Notes: generated from the letters alone by a model not told the origin. A stretch of DNA of 34,300 nucleotides from Rhodoferax sp. (GCF_023701345.1 NZ_JAMPXE010000021.1:1-34300); one strand, 5' to 3'. Shown: positions 7,279 to 14,729, numbered from the stretch's first letter. Translations and numbers: made by a program.

Positions 7279-8178
7279 TCAGCACCCCTTCACCACTTGG
7301 GCGTCCACCTGCGGCCAGTGGGCGGCGGCGGCGGCGTTCATGGCGCGGCACACCAGGTTGTTCACTACCAGCGGGTAGCACATGCTGCGCGAGTCACCAG
7401 GGCGGCCACCGCGCGGCATGTGGATCAGGCGGGCGCGCATGGCGTCAAAGGCATCGGGCGCAAACACGTCGGCCAGCTTGAGGTCAAAGCGGGCAAACTT
7501 GTGCTGCAGGTAGGCTTCCAGCTCGGCGTCCAGCGGGTCCAGCGCCACCTGCTCGCAGCGCTGCGCCACCTCGCGCACCTCGGCGTTCTGGCTACCCAGG
7601 CGCTCGCGCAGCTCGGGTTGGCCAATGAGGGCAATGCCGATCAGGCGCTGCATGCCGTCCTTCAATTCCAAAAAGCGCTTGAGGTGCTTGAGCGTGGCCA
7701 GCGGCAGACAATGCGCCTCTTCGATCAGCAGCAGGTGGCGCCGGCCACCCCGACGGCTGGCCTTGAGCAGTTCGTGCACTTGACGAAAGCGCGCCTCGGG
7801 GCTGCTCTTGACCTTGAGTTGCGGGTCCAGCGCATAGGCAATGGCCTCGGCAATCTGGCCGCTCTTGAGGGTTTTGCCCTTTTGGTCGTTGGCCTCCATG
7901 GCCAGCACATAGGGGCGCACCACCAGCACATCGCGTTTGTCGGCCTTGATGCGCTCCTCCAGGTCTTCGGCCAGCGTGCTCTTGCCCGCGCCGCTTTCAC
8001 CCACCACCGCCACAAAGCCATGGTGCTGGGCGCAGTCGAGCAGCGCGGCGCGCACATAACGCACGCTGGGGCTCTGAAAAACGTCGTCGGGGCTCTGCAC
8101 GTCGTCCACAAACGGGTTGCGCGGCAGCTTGAAGTGCGCACGGGCCTCGGGGCTGAGGGCTTGGTTTTGCAATAACAT
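7279..8178 (-). CDS. MuB-type AAA ATPase (transposition target protein)
   Basis: The product is 299 aa from the ATG at 8178, preceded by AAGGAAG. The frame stays open to a GTG at 8328, but that would add an unlikely N-terminus. Walker A GESGAGKST lies at residues 60-68 and Walker B LLLIEEAH at about 149-156, followed by the LIGIALIGQPELRERL segment of the ExeA/MuB-like AAA group. In Mu, B binds target DNA, stimulates the transposase and gives target immunity. It lies downstream of the transposase, separated by a small HTH gene. Confidence 0.88.
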   Translation of the reverse strand: MLLQNQALSPEARAHFKLPRNPFVDDVQSPDDVFQSPSVRYVRAALLDCAQHHGFVAVVGESGAGKSTLAEDLEERIKADKRDVLVVRPYVLAMEANDQKGKTLKSGQIAEAIAYALDPQLKVKSSPEARFRQVHELLKASRRGGRRHLLLIEEAHCLPLATLKHLKRFLELKDGMQRLIGIALIGQPELRERLGSQNAEVREVAQRCEQVALDPLDAELEAYLQHKFARFDLKLADVFAPDAFDAMRARLIHMPRGGRPGDSRSMCYPLVVNNLVCRAMNAAAAAHWPQVDAQVVKGC

Positions 8179-8333
8179 CGGATCTTCCTTTACAGTTTCA
8201 GTTACGGGGACTTGGGGAACGGCCTCGGCAAGGTGCAAACTTGTCGGGGCCAACTTGTTTTTGAAGGTGCGCGGCCAGGCGCGCATAGGGCGGTTTAAAG
8301 CTGTGGCGGGTACATCGGCCTCACCCACCTCGT

Positions 8334-8579
8334 TTAAAACGCTGCTAGCCGGGGGTTCCCCCCTTCATGGGCAAACGCAGGGCCGAAGGTTTCCTGCCAG
8401 GCCGCGAGGCTGGCATCGTCCAGGTTCGGATACCGGTTGTTGCGAATGCGCTTGATCAGGTCGGTACTGATGTCGAGCGCATCAGCCATGTCACGCTTGG
8501 TTCGCTTTTCAAGCGTCATCTGATGAATTGCGCGAATCACATCGGGCGTGACCTTGCGGTCAAGGATCGTAGATTTCAC
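8334..8579 (-). CDS. Small helix-turn-helix protein between transposase and MuB-type genes
   Basis: The product is 81 aa. A helix-turn-helix is likely in residues 12-50 (PDVIRAIHQMTLEKRTKRDM then ALDISTDLIKRIRNNRYPNL). The ATG overlaps the transposase stop (ATGA), so it should be translated with it. The product probably binds DNA; its target is unknown. A 155-bp gap follows before the MuB-type start, in which I see no other gene. Confidence 0.7.
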   Translation of the reverse strand: MKSTILDRKVTPDVIRAIHQMTLEKRTKRDMADALDISTDLIKRIRNNRYPNLDDASLAAWQETFGPAFAHEGGNPRLAAF

Positions 8580-10354
8580 AAGGCACCTCCATTCACCACA
8601 CGCAGGCCCTTGCGCACCGTCAGGCGGTCAAACAAGGCGGGTAATTCATCTTCTGGCACGCCGTCGGCATACAGGCTTTTCAGCGTGGTGATGAGTTCAC
8701 CGTTCAGCGGCAGGCCCAGCTTGGCCAGCGCCTGGGCGGCCTCGAACTGGCTGAGCTGGCGCACCGCCTTGGGCGTGCTGCTGGTGGTGACAGCGGGCAC
8801 CAGGTCATTGCCACGGCGCGGCATAAAGCTGCGCTCGGGCGCCTGTTCGATCACCTTGTAGGGGTCGATGCGGCTGCCCAGCGGGATGGCACCGGCGCGG
8901 CGCTTGGCCTCGGCCTCTTCGTCGGTGGCCGCGTCATAGGCAAATCGCACCACCTCTTTGCGGTTCACGTCCAGCAGCGTGTCGGCCGGGCGGGCAAAGT
9001 CTTCGCCGATGACGTTGGCGCGCTCCAGGAAGCCGGCATCGTCCTTGGCCAGCAATGGGATGCTGTGCAGCAGCTCGTGCCCGTCGGCGTCTTTCAACAG
9101 CACCTGGGCGGCGTTGGCCACATGGGGGTTGACGGTGATCTGCAGCTTTTCGCCCACCATCACACCAGGCACCGACTTCACGCAATAGGTGCCGCTCTTG
9201 AACGACACCGTCAGGTTGTCATTGACCTTGCGGGTTTCCACCTTTTCGCTCAGCAGCTCAAAACACACCGGGGCCGGGGGCGCAATGCGCAGCTGCTCGG
9301 GGGCAATGGTGAGCCACTGCTCAAAGCGGGTTTTGCCGTGCCGGGTGTGCACCTTGTTGCCGTTGTACCAGCAGGCCCAGCGCTGGGCGCAGGCGTTCAG
9401 GTCGGCCAGGTCGCGCACCGGCTGCAGGCGCAGGCTGCTCTCAAAGCTGCGCTCAATGATGTCGCGGGCTTTTTCCACCTGGCCGGTGGCGCGGGCGTTG
9501 CCGGGGGCGTGGGCAATCAGCTGCACCTGCAGCCGGCGTGCCAGGTTGCCAAACAGGCCGCTGGTGTTGGCGCTGCCCATGTCCATCATCAAGATGAAAG
9601 GCACGCCGTGCATGGGGTCGCTGGGGCGCTTCTGGATGGCGGCAATAAAGCTTTCGGCCAGGTTGGTGCCGCTTTCGGCGCCCATGACGTAGTGCACAAA
9701 GATGGCGCCGCTGTTGTGGTCGGTCACCTCATAGCTCCAGACCCGGTCGGCCTCAATGCGCTTCAGGTTGGCGGGCTTGTTTTTGTAAAACTGGTCGCGC
9801 GCCATGACCTGCAGGCCGGCCTCTTTGGCGCTGGTGGGGGTCAGGTAATACAGCACACAAATGCTGGCGTCGATCTGCCAGACGTGGTTGGGGTGCAGGC
9901 TTTTCAGCTCCACCGCCGGCGTGGGCCGGTTGAGCTGGTCGGGGTGCATGCCATAGCTGCGCAGCGCGCGGGCAATGGCACTGTCGCTCAGGCGGGTGAG
10001 TTCGCCGCTGTCGGCGTCCAGCACAAAGGGGTTGATTTCGCCATTGGCCAGCAGCATGTCGACGGCCTGGCCAATGCTCATGAGGCGCTTGCCGGTTTTT
10101 CTGGCGCTGGTCATGAGCAGGGCACTGATGGCGCGGGCGTCATCACGGCACAGCTCCACGGCGCCGGCATCGCAGCGTTGTTTGCGGGTGGGTTTCACGG
10201 TGACTTGTTCCAGGTAACGGTGGACGGTGGGCAGGCTGACCCCCAGCTCGGCGCAGGCCGCTGCGTACAGCGCCTGCTTGTGGCCGCGCGGCGCGGCGGC
10301 GGTGGCTTGCGCCAGCTGCACCAGGCGCGCGACGGTAGCGGGGTTGAGTGCCAT
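8576..10354 (-). CDS. MuA-type DDE transposase
   Basis: The product is 592 aa from the ATG at 10354, chosen because it begins 11 bases after the upstream stop; an in-frame ATG at 10402 would overlap that gene. The catalytic triad is visible: D162 in VWQIDAS, D258 in LMMDMGSANTS and E294 in GQVEKARDIIERSF, with exactly 35 residues between the last two. An N-terminal HTH (residues ~25-50, QALYAAACAELGVSLPTVHR) and a C-terminal beta-barrel plus B-interacting tail fit the BcepMu-type transposase. It cuts and joins prophage ends during integration and replicative transposition. Confidence 0.93.
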   Translation of the reverse strand: MALNPATVARLVQLAQATAAAPRGHKQALYAAACAELGVSLPTVHRYLEQVTVKPTRKQRCDAGAVELCRDDARAISALLMTSARKTGKRLMSIGQAVDMLLANGEINPFVLDADSGELTRLSDSAIARALRSYGMHPDQLNRPTPAVELKSLHPNHVWQIDASICVLYYLTPTSAKEAGLQVMARDQFYKNKPANLKRIEADRVWSYEVTDHNSGAIFVHYVMGAESGTNLAESFIAAIQKRPSDPMHGVPFILMMDMGSANTSGLFGNLARRLQVQLIAHAPGNARATGQVEKARDIIERSFESSLRLQPVRDLADLNACAQRWACWYNGNKVHTRHGKTRFEQWLTIAPEQLRIAPPAPVCFELLSEKVETRKVNDNLTVSFKSGTYCVKSVPGVMVGEKLQITVNPHVANAAQVLLKDADGHELLHSIPLLAKDDAGFLERANVIGEDFARPADTLLDVNRKEVVRFAYDAATDEEAEAKRRAGAIPLGSRIDPYKVIEQAPERSFMPRRGNDLVPAVTTSSTPKAVRQLSQFEAAQALAKLGLPLNGELITTLKSLYADGVPEDELPALFDRLTVRKGLRVVNGGAL

Positions 10355-10365
10355 GGCGGGTAGCT

Positions 10366-11283
10366 TCAGAGGCCGGTGGATTCGGGTGTCGGGAAATTCC
10401 ATTGCGCCACCTCGGCGGCCAGCTCCTGGTCGCGGGCGTTGCTGATGTCGGGCAGGTGGAACTCGTCACGCAGCGCGGCCAGCTCGGCCTGCACCTGGCC
10501 CAGCAGGCCGGCCATGAACAGGCTGTGGTCGGCGTCGCTGTGGTTCTTGAGGGCAATGAAGGCCTGGCGCAACTGGCCCTGCACGCAGCCCAGCGCATCG
10601 TTGGTGAAGGCGGTGGTTTCTTTCTGCAGCTCCAACAGCACGGTGTCAGGCGTGGCCTTGGCAATGTGGCGGCTGAGTTTGTCGATCTGCTTGTTTTTGT
10701 TTTCCAGCAGTTTTTCTGTGGCTTCTTTTTCTGCCTTGGCCTCACGCACCGCCTTGCGCAATTCCTTGACCGACATGGTGGCCACGTCGTCCAGGGCGAG
10801 TTCGCCGGTCTGGCCGGTGAGTTCGAGTTCTTCGAGTTGATCGTCGTCCAGGACCAGCATTTCAAACAGCTTGGACTGGTTGTTGATGGCTTTCAAAGTT
10901 GCCGACGTCGGCAACTTTGAGAACTTTGCCGCTGACTGCATGAAGCGAGATGCCACACCAACATCAATCCCCAGCACATCCAGCCGGGCCATAAAGCTGC
11001 CGTGGGCGCAAGCCTCTTTCAGCACACGCAAGCCCTTGCCCACTTCCAGGCAGGCTTCCACACTGCGGCGCATGTTGGCGCTGATGTCGCGCTGGATCAG
11101 GTCGGGGTCGGTGCAGTCGGCGGGCAGCGCATAGCCCATTTGCAGGGCCACGGCGCGCACGGCGCTGTCCTGTTGGGCGGTGGCCAGCGCCAGCTGGTTG
11201 GCGGCGCTGAAGTCTTCAGTCACAAGTACCTCATTCATGGGCACGTCAATGACTTCAGCGGCGGGGGTGGGTTGTTTGGCCAT
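10366..11283 (-). CDS. Early phage protein, DUF3102-like, with coiled coil
   Basis: The product is 305 aa. Residues ~70-125 (SVEACLEVGKGLRVLKEACA, FMARLDVLGIDVGVASRFMQ) resemble a DUF3102/ParB-type DNA-binding module. Residues ~165-205 (VKELRKAVREAKAEKEATEK then LLENKNKQIDKLSRHI) are a probable coiled coil. It is encoded just before the transposase in the early operon. The codons for SKLPTSATLK overlap a 28-bp perfect palindrome at 10893-10920, which is unusual inside a gene. The role is unknown; DNA binding linked to transposition is inferred. Confidence 0.7.
   Translation of the reverse strand: MAKQPTPAAEVIDVPMNEVLVTEDFSAANQLALATAQQDSAVRAVALQMGYALPADCTDPDLIQRDISANMRRSVEACLEVGKGLRVLKEACAHGSFMARLDVLGIDVGVASRFMQSAAKFSKLPTSATLKAINNQSKLFEMLVLDDDQLEELELTGQTGELALDDVATMSVKELRKAVREAKAEKEATEKLLENKNKQIDKLSRHIAKATPDTVLLELQKETTAFTNDALGCVQGQLRQAFIALKNHSDADHSLFMAGLLGQVQAELAALRDEFHLPDISNARDQELAAEVAQWNFPTPESTGL
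10893..10920. repeat. 28-bp perfect palindrome inside coding sequence
   Basis: The half-site TCAAAGTTGCCGAC (10893-10906) is followed directly by its exact reverse complement. A further partial copy of the outer arm (GAACTTTGCC) follows at 10921-10930. The dyad lies within the gene upstream of the transposase. As RNA it would form a 12-13-bp stem. It could be a protein-binding site or an mRNA hairpin. Confidence 0.9.
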
Positions 11284-11320
11284 GGTGGCTGGTCTTTCTG
11301 TACAGGGTTGAAAAAATGGT

Positions 11321-11644
11321 TTACAGGGGCACGTGGTAGCGGTTGCTCACCTCGTCCAGCCGGCGCTTGGCGCTGGCCAGCTCGGTGCTCACCGTGACGC
11401 TGATGCGCACAAAGGGCACACCCAGGCGCCAGCGGTTGGTGCCCTCGACACGCTCCACAAAGCCGGTCTCGGCGGCCAGCGCGGGCAGGTAATTGCTGAC
11501 CCAGGGCGCGCCCACGCCCAGGGCCTTGGCAATCTCGCCCGGGGCCAGGCCCAGCAGCTCGTGGCCAGCCAACAGGCGAAACAGCTCGCAGGTTTTCAGG
11601 GTGTGGGTGGGCAGCGTCACCGCTTTGGGTTTGTCAGTTGCCAT
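11321..11644 (-). CDS. Winged helix-turn-helix regulator-like protein
   Basis: The product is 107 aa. Residues ~12-70 (LKTCELFRLLAGHELLGLAP, EIAKALGVGAPWVSNYLPAL, ETGFVERVEGTNRWRLG) form a typical winged helix with a recognition helix and wing. The tail RISVTVSTELASAKRRLDEV is helical. It overlaps the preceding gene by 11 bases. It is likely a DNA-binding early protein; target and effect are unknown. Confidence 0.72.
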   Translation of the reverse strand: MATDKPKAVTLPTHTLKTCELFRLLAGHELLGLAPGEIAKALGVGAPWVSNYLPALAAETGFVERVEGTNRWRLGVPFVRISVTVSTELASAKRRLDEVSNRYHVPL

Positions 11645-11879
11645 GGCTGTCGCTCCCCAATTGCGCCGTGCCGTTCACAGCATGGTGGCGGGCGCGTTCC
11701 AGGTACAGCAGCTCGCACTGCAGGGCGCGGGTCAGGTGCTCGGCCAGGCGGTCGGCCATCCAGCCCGGCGCGATGTCGATCTGGCCGCAGCTGGTGCCAA
11801 TGGTGAAGCCCCGGTTTTTCATGTCAGGCACTTGCTTGTCCAGCGCGTAGTGAATGTCTTGTTGGTCCATGCTGTGCAT
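11634..11879 (-). CDS. Hypothetical early protein
   Basis: The product is 81 aa (78 aa if the ATG at 11870 is used). The stretch GTSCGQIDIAPGWMADRLAE, followed by a helix (HLTRALQCELLYLERARHHA), is the only recognisable feature. There are no membrane segments. Its end overlaps the winged-helix gene and it follows the 101-aa gene by eight bases, as expected for an operon member. The function is unknown. Confidence 0.6.
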   Translation of the reverse strand: MHSMDQQDIHYALDKQVPDMKNRGFTIGTSCGQIDIAPGWMADRLAEHLTRALQCELLYLERARHHAVNGTAQLGSDSHGN

Positions 11880-11887
11880 GCTCCGGC

Positions 11888-12193
11888 TCAGCCTTGCTGT
11901 GCCTGGCGCTGGGCGCGGGCCTTGCCCTCCAACGCCACCTGCAGGGCCAGCACGTCGAGCATGAAACCCAGCTCCTGGCGGGCCTTGCGCACCCAGTCAT
12001 AGGCGCTCTTGCCGCCGTCAAAGCAGTCCACCAGCGTGCGCGCCAGGTCGGCGTCAGTGGCGTGTTCTTCTTTCAGCGATGCCAGGTGCAGCAGCAAATT
12101 GACCTGGGCGGTGCGGTCGGCTTGCTCGTAGTCCGGGGCCTGGGCTTGCGCCTGCGCCAGGGCGGCGCGCATGTGGTCGATGGTGTGTGGCAT
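11888..12193 (-). CDS. Hypothetical early protein
   Basis: The product is 101 aa, almost entirely alpha-helical by composition: HMRAALAQAQAQAPDYEQAD, TAQVNLLLHLASLKEEHATD, YDWVRKARQELGFMLDVLAL. It is not recognised as a named family. It sits in the leftward early operon 29 bp after the 156-aa gene. The GDPs of neighbouring genes and continuous strand support expression together. Confidence 0.6.
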   Translation of the reverse strand: MPHTIDHMRAALAQAQAQAPDYEQADRTAQVNLLLHLASLKEEHATDADLARTLVDCFDGGKSAYDWVRKARQELGFMLDVLALQVALEGKARAQRQAQQG

Positions 12194-12222
12194 GAGGTGC
12201 TTTCAGGGTGGTGGGTGGATGG

Positions 12223-12693
12223 TTAAAAGTCCAGCTCGGGGGTGGCGTGCTGGCTGACGTTGGCGTGGTGCCAGGCCACTTGCTGCAGGTGACTGGCCAG
12301 CGCGGCCAGGGTCTCGGCGGCATCGGCCTTGCCAGGCGCGGCGTAAAAGTCGGCCAGCAGTTGCAAGGCCGCGCCAAAGCAGCTGTTGAGCTCCACCATG
12401 TCGGTCTGCGTGGCGGTGCGGCCCGTCGGCATGTCAATGGCCAACTTGCCCGCGCTGGCAGCCAGCCAGCAGCTGGCAAAGTGGCAACCGCACGCGTGCT
12501 CAAACGCCGGGATCAGGATGGCGGGCAAGCGCCCCGTGGCTAGCCACTTGTAAAGGCTGTCATGGCTGGCGCCCATGCGGTCGGCAATGCGCTCGATGGA
12601 CAGGTTTGATTTCTCCTGGGCAAATTCCTTGCACAGGCGCAAGGCATCAACCAGGCTGTTCGGGTGCACCCGTTTCCAGTTGCGGCGGTTCAT
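12223..12693 (-). CDS. Putative HTH protein, early region
   Basis: The product is 156 aa from the ATG at 12693, chosen for a GAGGA ribosome site just upstream; the frame stays open further but the added residues look non-coding. Residues ~12-60 (SLVDALRLCKEFAQEKSNLS, IERIADRMGASHDSLYKWLA) form a helix-turn-helix. A helical C-terminal domain follows (CFGAALQLLADFYAAPGKAD). It resembles CII-like or Mu accessory DNA-binding proteins. It is transcribed away from the plus-strand gene at 12814. Confidence 0.68.
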   Translation of the reverse strand: MNRRNWKRVHPNSLVDALRLCKEFAQEKSNLSIERIADRMGASHDSLYKWLATGRLPAILIPAFEHACGCHFASCWLAASAGKLAIDMPTGRTATQTDMVELNSCFGAALQLLADFYAAPGKADAAETLAALASHLQQVAWHHANVSQHATPELDF

Positions 12694-12813
12694 TGGAAAG
12701 TCCTCGCGATGGGGGTCAAAACGGCTGCGAAACAAATGGCCGGGCTGGAAACGCGCTTTGGCGTTTTTTGAGCGCACAGTGTGGGCATGGCAACTTTCAA
12801 CCAGGAGCAAACC

Positions 12814-13113
12814 ATGGACACAAAAGACTTTGACGAACTGGCCGGGCGCATTGAGGGCGTGGCGCGTGCCGTGCTGTTGCTGGCGCAAATGATGGAGCGT
12901 GAGACTGACATGGATGGCCCTACCCTTTCACGCCAGTGGCGGCAATCTCTTGCGCCGCAAGGCGATGCGGACACGCCAAGCACAGCGCACAAGACCCTGC
13001 TGCAACTGGCGCAGGTGCTGGATGACGCACGTAGTCGGTACCAAGAATCGGTTCGCGCGGCAAGGCTGGCAGATCCTGCGCTGATGCGGCAAGTGCCGCC
13101 TCGGCAAGGGTAA
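12814..13113 (+). CDS. Small plus-strand protein within the early region
   Basis: The product is 99 aa from the ATG at 12814 with AGGAG seven bases upstream. The first 25 residues (MDTKDFDELAGRIEGVARAV) form an amphipathic helix, followed by LLLAQMMERETDMDGPTLSR and LLQLAQVLDDARSRYQESVR. It is opposite in strand to the genes on both sides, between ner and the 156-aa HTH gene. A competing 76-aa frame on the minus strand (12920-13150) lacks a ribosome site and looks less protein-like. The function is unknown. Confidence 0.55.
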   Translation: MDTKDFDELAGRIEGVARAVLLLAQMMERETDMDGPTLSRQWRQSLAPQGDADTPSTAHKTLLQLAQVLDDARSRYQESVRAARLADPALMRQVPPRQG

Positions 13114-13148
13114 ATGGGGGTGTCTTCATGGAGCGGTTAAAGTTGGGC

Positions 13149-13164
13149 ATTCACGTTTGTGAAT
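13149..13164. promoter_or_regulatory. Small inverted repeat near the ner end
   Basis: ATTCAC-GTTT-GTGAAT has 6-bp arms around a 4-base spacer, eight bases from the ner stop. It is in the short gap between two converging genes. It could be an operator or a weak hairpin; no U-tract follows on either strand. Confidence 0.3.
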
Positions 13165-13171
13165 TGGTGGT

Positions 13172-13396
13172 TTAGCGGGCATGGCCAGCAACGGCCAGGT
13201 GCGGGTATTTGCCGGGCCACAGGGTGGCCACGGCAATGCCGGTGACCTCGCTGATGCGCTTGGCCACGCGCTCGCTGGTGCCGCGTCCGGCAATGACATG
13301 GGCCACGCAGGTGTGGGTCACGCCCAGACCGCGCGCCACGTCGGTCGGCGTGGTGCCCTGCATGCGGATCTGGGCCTTGATGAGTTCTGGGTGCAT
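13172..13396 (-). CDS. ner: Ner-like HTH regulator
   Basis: The product is 74 aa: MHPELIKAQIRMQGTTPTDV, then ARGLGVTHTCVAHVIAGRGT, then RVAKRISEVTGIAVATLWPG. This is the Ner/Nlp fold with a central recognition helix and the C-terminal TLWPGKY motif. In Mu, Ner is the first early gene and negatively controls the early and repressor promoters. It is likewise the first gene leftward of the divergent switch, with an AAGG ribosome site upstream and a good promoter overlapping the repressor operator. Confidence 0.85.
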   Translation of the reverse strand: MHPELIKAQIRMQGTTPTDVARGLGVTHTCVAHVIAGRGTSERVAKRISEVTGIAVATLWPGKYPHLAVAGHAR

Positions 13397-13449
13397 GGTG
13401 TTGGCCTTGGGGGGTTGGGTTTTTGAGCGTTTGAAAATTTGTTGAGTGA

Positions 13450-13478
13450 ATTATAGGAACGATTGTTCCTATTTGTAA
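13450..13478 (-). promoter_or_regulatory. Early promoter Pe, leftward (ner)
   Basis: On the minus strand TTACAA (13473-13478) is followed by a 17-base spacer and a perfect TATAAT (13450-13455). It reads into ner and the transposition operon. The 8-bp inverted repeat at 13453-13472 fills the spacer and overlaps the -10, so repressor bound there would block polymerase. Confidence 0.75.
13453..13472. promoter_or_regulatory. Probable repressor operator in c/ner switch
   Basis: ATAGGAAC-GATT-GTTCCTAT is a perfect inverted repeat with 8-bp arms. It lies in the divergent gap between ner and the XRE repressor and inside the leftward promoter. Which of the two regulators binds is inferred: the XRE repressor is the likelier one. 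Confidence 0.7.
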
Positions 13479-13498
13479 ATATATTTTTAGGAAATTTT

Positions 13499-13909
13499 GT
13501 GTCATCACTTTCCGACCGAATACGTGAAGTTCGCGAGGGTCTTGGATTCAGCCAACAGCAATTGGCTGATAAAGGCGGCGTTACGGCCCGGTCGCAGAGA
13601 AATTACGAGGCAGGCGAGCGGTTCCCGGATGCGGCTTACCTGATGGCCATAGCCGCAGCCGGGGCCGATGTGCGCTACATCCTTACCGGCAGCCGTGACG
13701 GCCCGGTGCCCGTGGCCTTGACTGATGACGAGCGCGCCATGCTGGCCGACTACCGCGAAGCCAGTGGCCCGGTGCGCCGCGCGGCGCGCGCTGCCCTGCA
13801 GTCAGGGGCCAGCCCGCCAGCAGCCAAACACAGCCAGGTCAACACGGCGCCAGACGCAATACAAGTCAGAGGGTCAGGCAATACGGTGCTGTCACACCGT
13901 AAAAAGTAA
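13499..13909 (+). CDS. XRE-family repressor (c-like)
   Basis: The product is 136 aa from the GTG at 13499, preceded by AGGAAA; an upstream TTG at 13463 would place the start inside the operator and is rejected. Residues 5-62 form a classic XRE helix-turn-helix (DRIREVREGLGFSQQQLADK, GVTARSQRNYEAGERFPDAA), followed by a VRYILTGSRDGP motif. The C-terminal ~45 residues are low complexity and end IQVRGSGNTVLSHRKK. It is transcribed away from ner and is the likely lysogenic repressor. No peptidase domain is present, so induction is not by LexA-type self-cleavage. Confidence 0.82.
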   Translation: MSSLSDRIREVREGLGFSQQQLADKGGVTARSQRNYEAGERFPDAAYLMAIAAAGADVRYILTGSRDGPVPVALTDDERAMLADYREASGPVRRAARAALQSGASPPAAKHSQVNTAPDAIQVRGSGNTVLSHRKK

Positions 13910-13932
13910 TTAAACCAAGGGAGGAATAGTCA

Positions 13933-14382
13933 ATGAGGGATGAGCAACAACAAGAAAACTCAGGTGCAGGGACGGTTCAAATCAACGGTAACTACAACAC
14001 CGTCAACCATCACACGCATCAGCACGACCATTACCACCAGCACCAGCACCAGCACAGCCACATCCTTACCGGCCCGCTGTACGCCCGTGGCCCGGTGGTG
14101 ATTCACACGCTGGTGCAGCAGCAGGCACCGTTCGCGCTGCAAGCGCCGCTCGCGCCGCAAGCGCGCAAGGGCCAACGCACGAAGACCAGCGCACGCATTA
14201 CCCCGGCGCAAAAAGACTTGCTGGAGCTGATGCGCCCGTTGCCCAAGCCGGTGCGTCATGAGGTGATGGCCTGGATGCGCACCGAGTTCGGCACCGCCCT
14301 GGTAATGGCGCTGGAGCCGCGTGAGCTGCATTGCGCACGTAAGCGGGTGCTGGACGTGCGCCTGGCGGCGGGGGTGCGATGA
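13933..14382 (+). CDS. Histidine-rich protein, function unknown
   Basis: The product is 149 aa with a strong AGGGAGGAA ribosome site. Residues 14-24 (VQINGNYNTVN) resemble the repressor's C-terminus (IQVRGSGNTVL). Next come ten His in about 18 residues (HHTHQHDHYHQHQHQHSH, ~25-42), encoded partly by three CACCAG hexamers (14035-14055). The C-terminal 60 residues (RITPAQKDLLELMRPLPKPV, RHEVMAWMRTEFGTALVMAL) form a helical domain. Metal binding through the His tract is likely. It follows the repressor by 23 bp and overlaps the lipoprotein gene by ATGA, so it is probably made in the lysogen. Confidence 0.7.
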   Translation: MRDEQQQENSGAGTVQINGNYNTVNHHTHQHDHYHQHQHQHSHILTGPLYARGPVVIHTLVQQQAPFALQAPLAPQARKGQRTKTSARITPAQKDLLELMRPLPKPVRHEVMAWMRTEFGTALVMALEPRELHCARKRVLDVRLAAGVR

Positions 14383-14717
14383 TGAAGTTTATTTATGTTG
14401 TTCCCCTGCTGGGTACGCTCTTGCTGACCGGTTGCGGTGGCGGTGGCGGCGACCCCGGCACATGCAGCGGCAGCCCGCAATGGTGTGCCGAAACGGGCGG
14501 TGTGGGGTCTGCGCAGATCGTCCCGCCTGTTGTCGTATCAACGACGTTTGTCCGCGTGCCCGACAGCGACGTGCTGACGGTCACCTGCCCAGATATTCTC
14601 GCGCTCAACAATGGCGACAAGGTCGCCGCCGAGGCATCCGCACAGGGTGCTTACCAACGCGGCAATGTTGGCCTTGACGGCGATAAAGATGGGTTTGCCT
14701 GCAATGGCGTTTTTTAA
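14379..14717 (+). CDS. Lipoprotein with C-terminal Excalibur-like motif
   Basis: The product is 112 aa. A signal peptide with lipobox LLTGC (Cys19) is followed by a Gly run. The C-terminus reads NVGLDGDKDGFACN, the DxDxDGxxC calcium-binding pattern of Excalibur domains. The protein should be anchored in a membrane facing the periplasm or surface. Extra Cys at CSGSPQWC suggest a disulfide. It is coupled to the His-rich gene by ATGA overlap and followed 12 bp later by the DUF4124 gene. Phage repressor-linked exported proteins often alter the lysogen surface; that role is inferred. Confidence 0.72.
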   Translation: MMKFIYVVPLLGTLLLTGCGGGGGDPGTCSGSPQWCAETGGVGSAQIVPPVVVSTTFVRVPDSDVLTVTCPDILALNNGDKVAAEASAQGAYQRGNVGLDGDKDGFACNGVF

Positions 14718-14729
14718 CCAGGAGGAACC

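Noticed and set aside
8178-8328. N-terminal extension of the MuB-type ATPase to the GTG at 8328
   Set aside because: The ATG at 8178 has a strong ribosome site and the extension shows no domain.
9065-10363. Long plus-strand frame opposite the transposase (432 aa)
   Set aside because: It is the reverse-strand shadow of a high-GC gene with a visible D,D-35-E triad.
12920-13150. 76-aa minus-strand frame
   Set aside because: No ribosome site, Ala/Pro-rich composition, and it overlaps a better plus-strand gene.
13463-13498. TTG start for the XRE repressor
   Set aside because: It would lie within the operator; the GTG at 13499 has a ribosome site and begins at the normal fold start.
14035-14055. 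CRISPR-like short repeats
   Set aside because: The hexamers are in-frame codons for a His/Gln tract without spacers.
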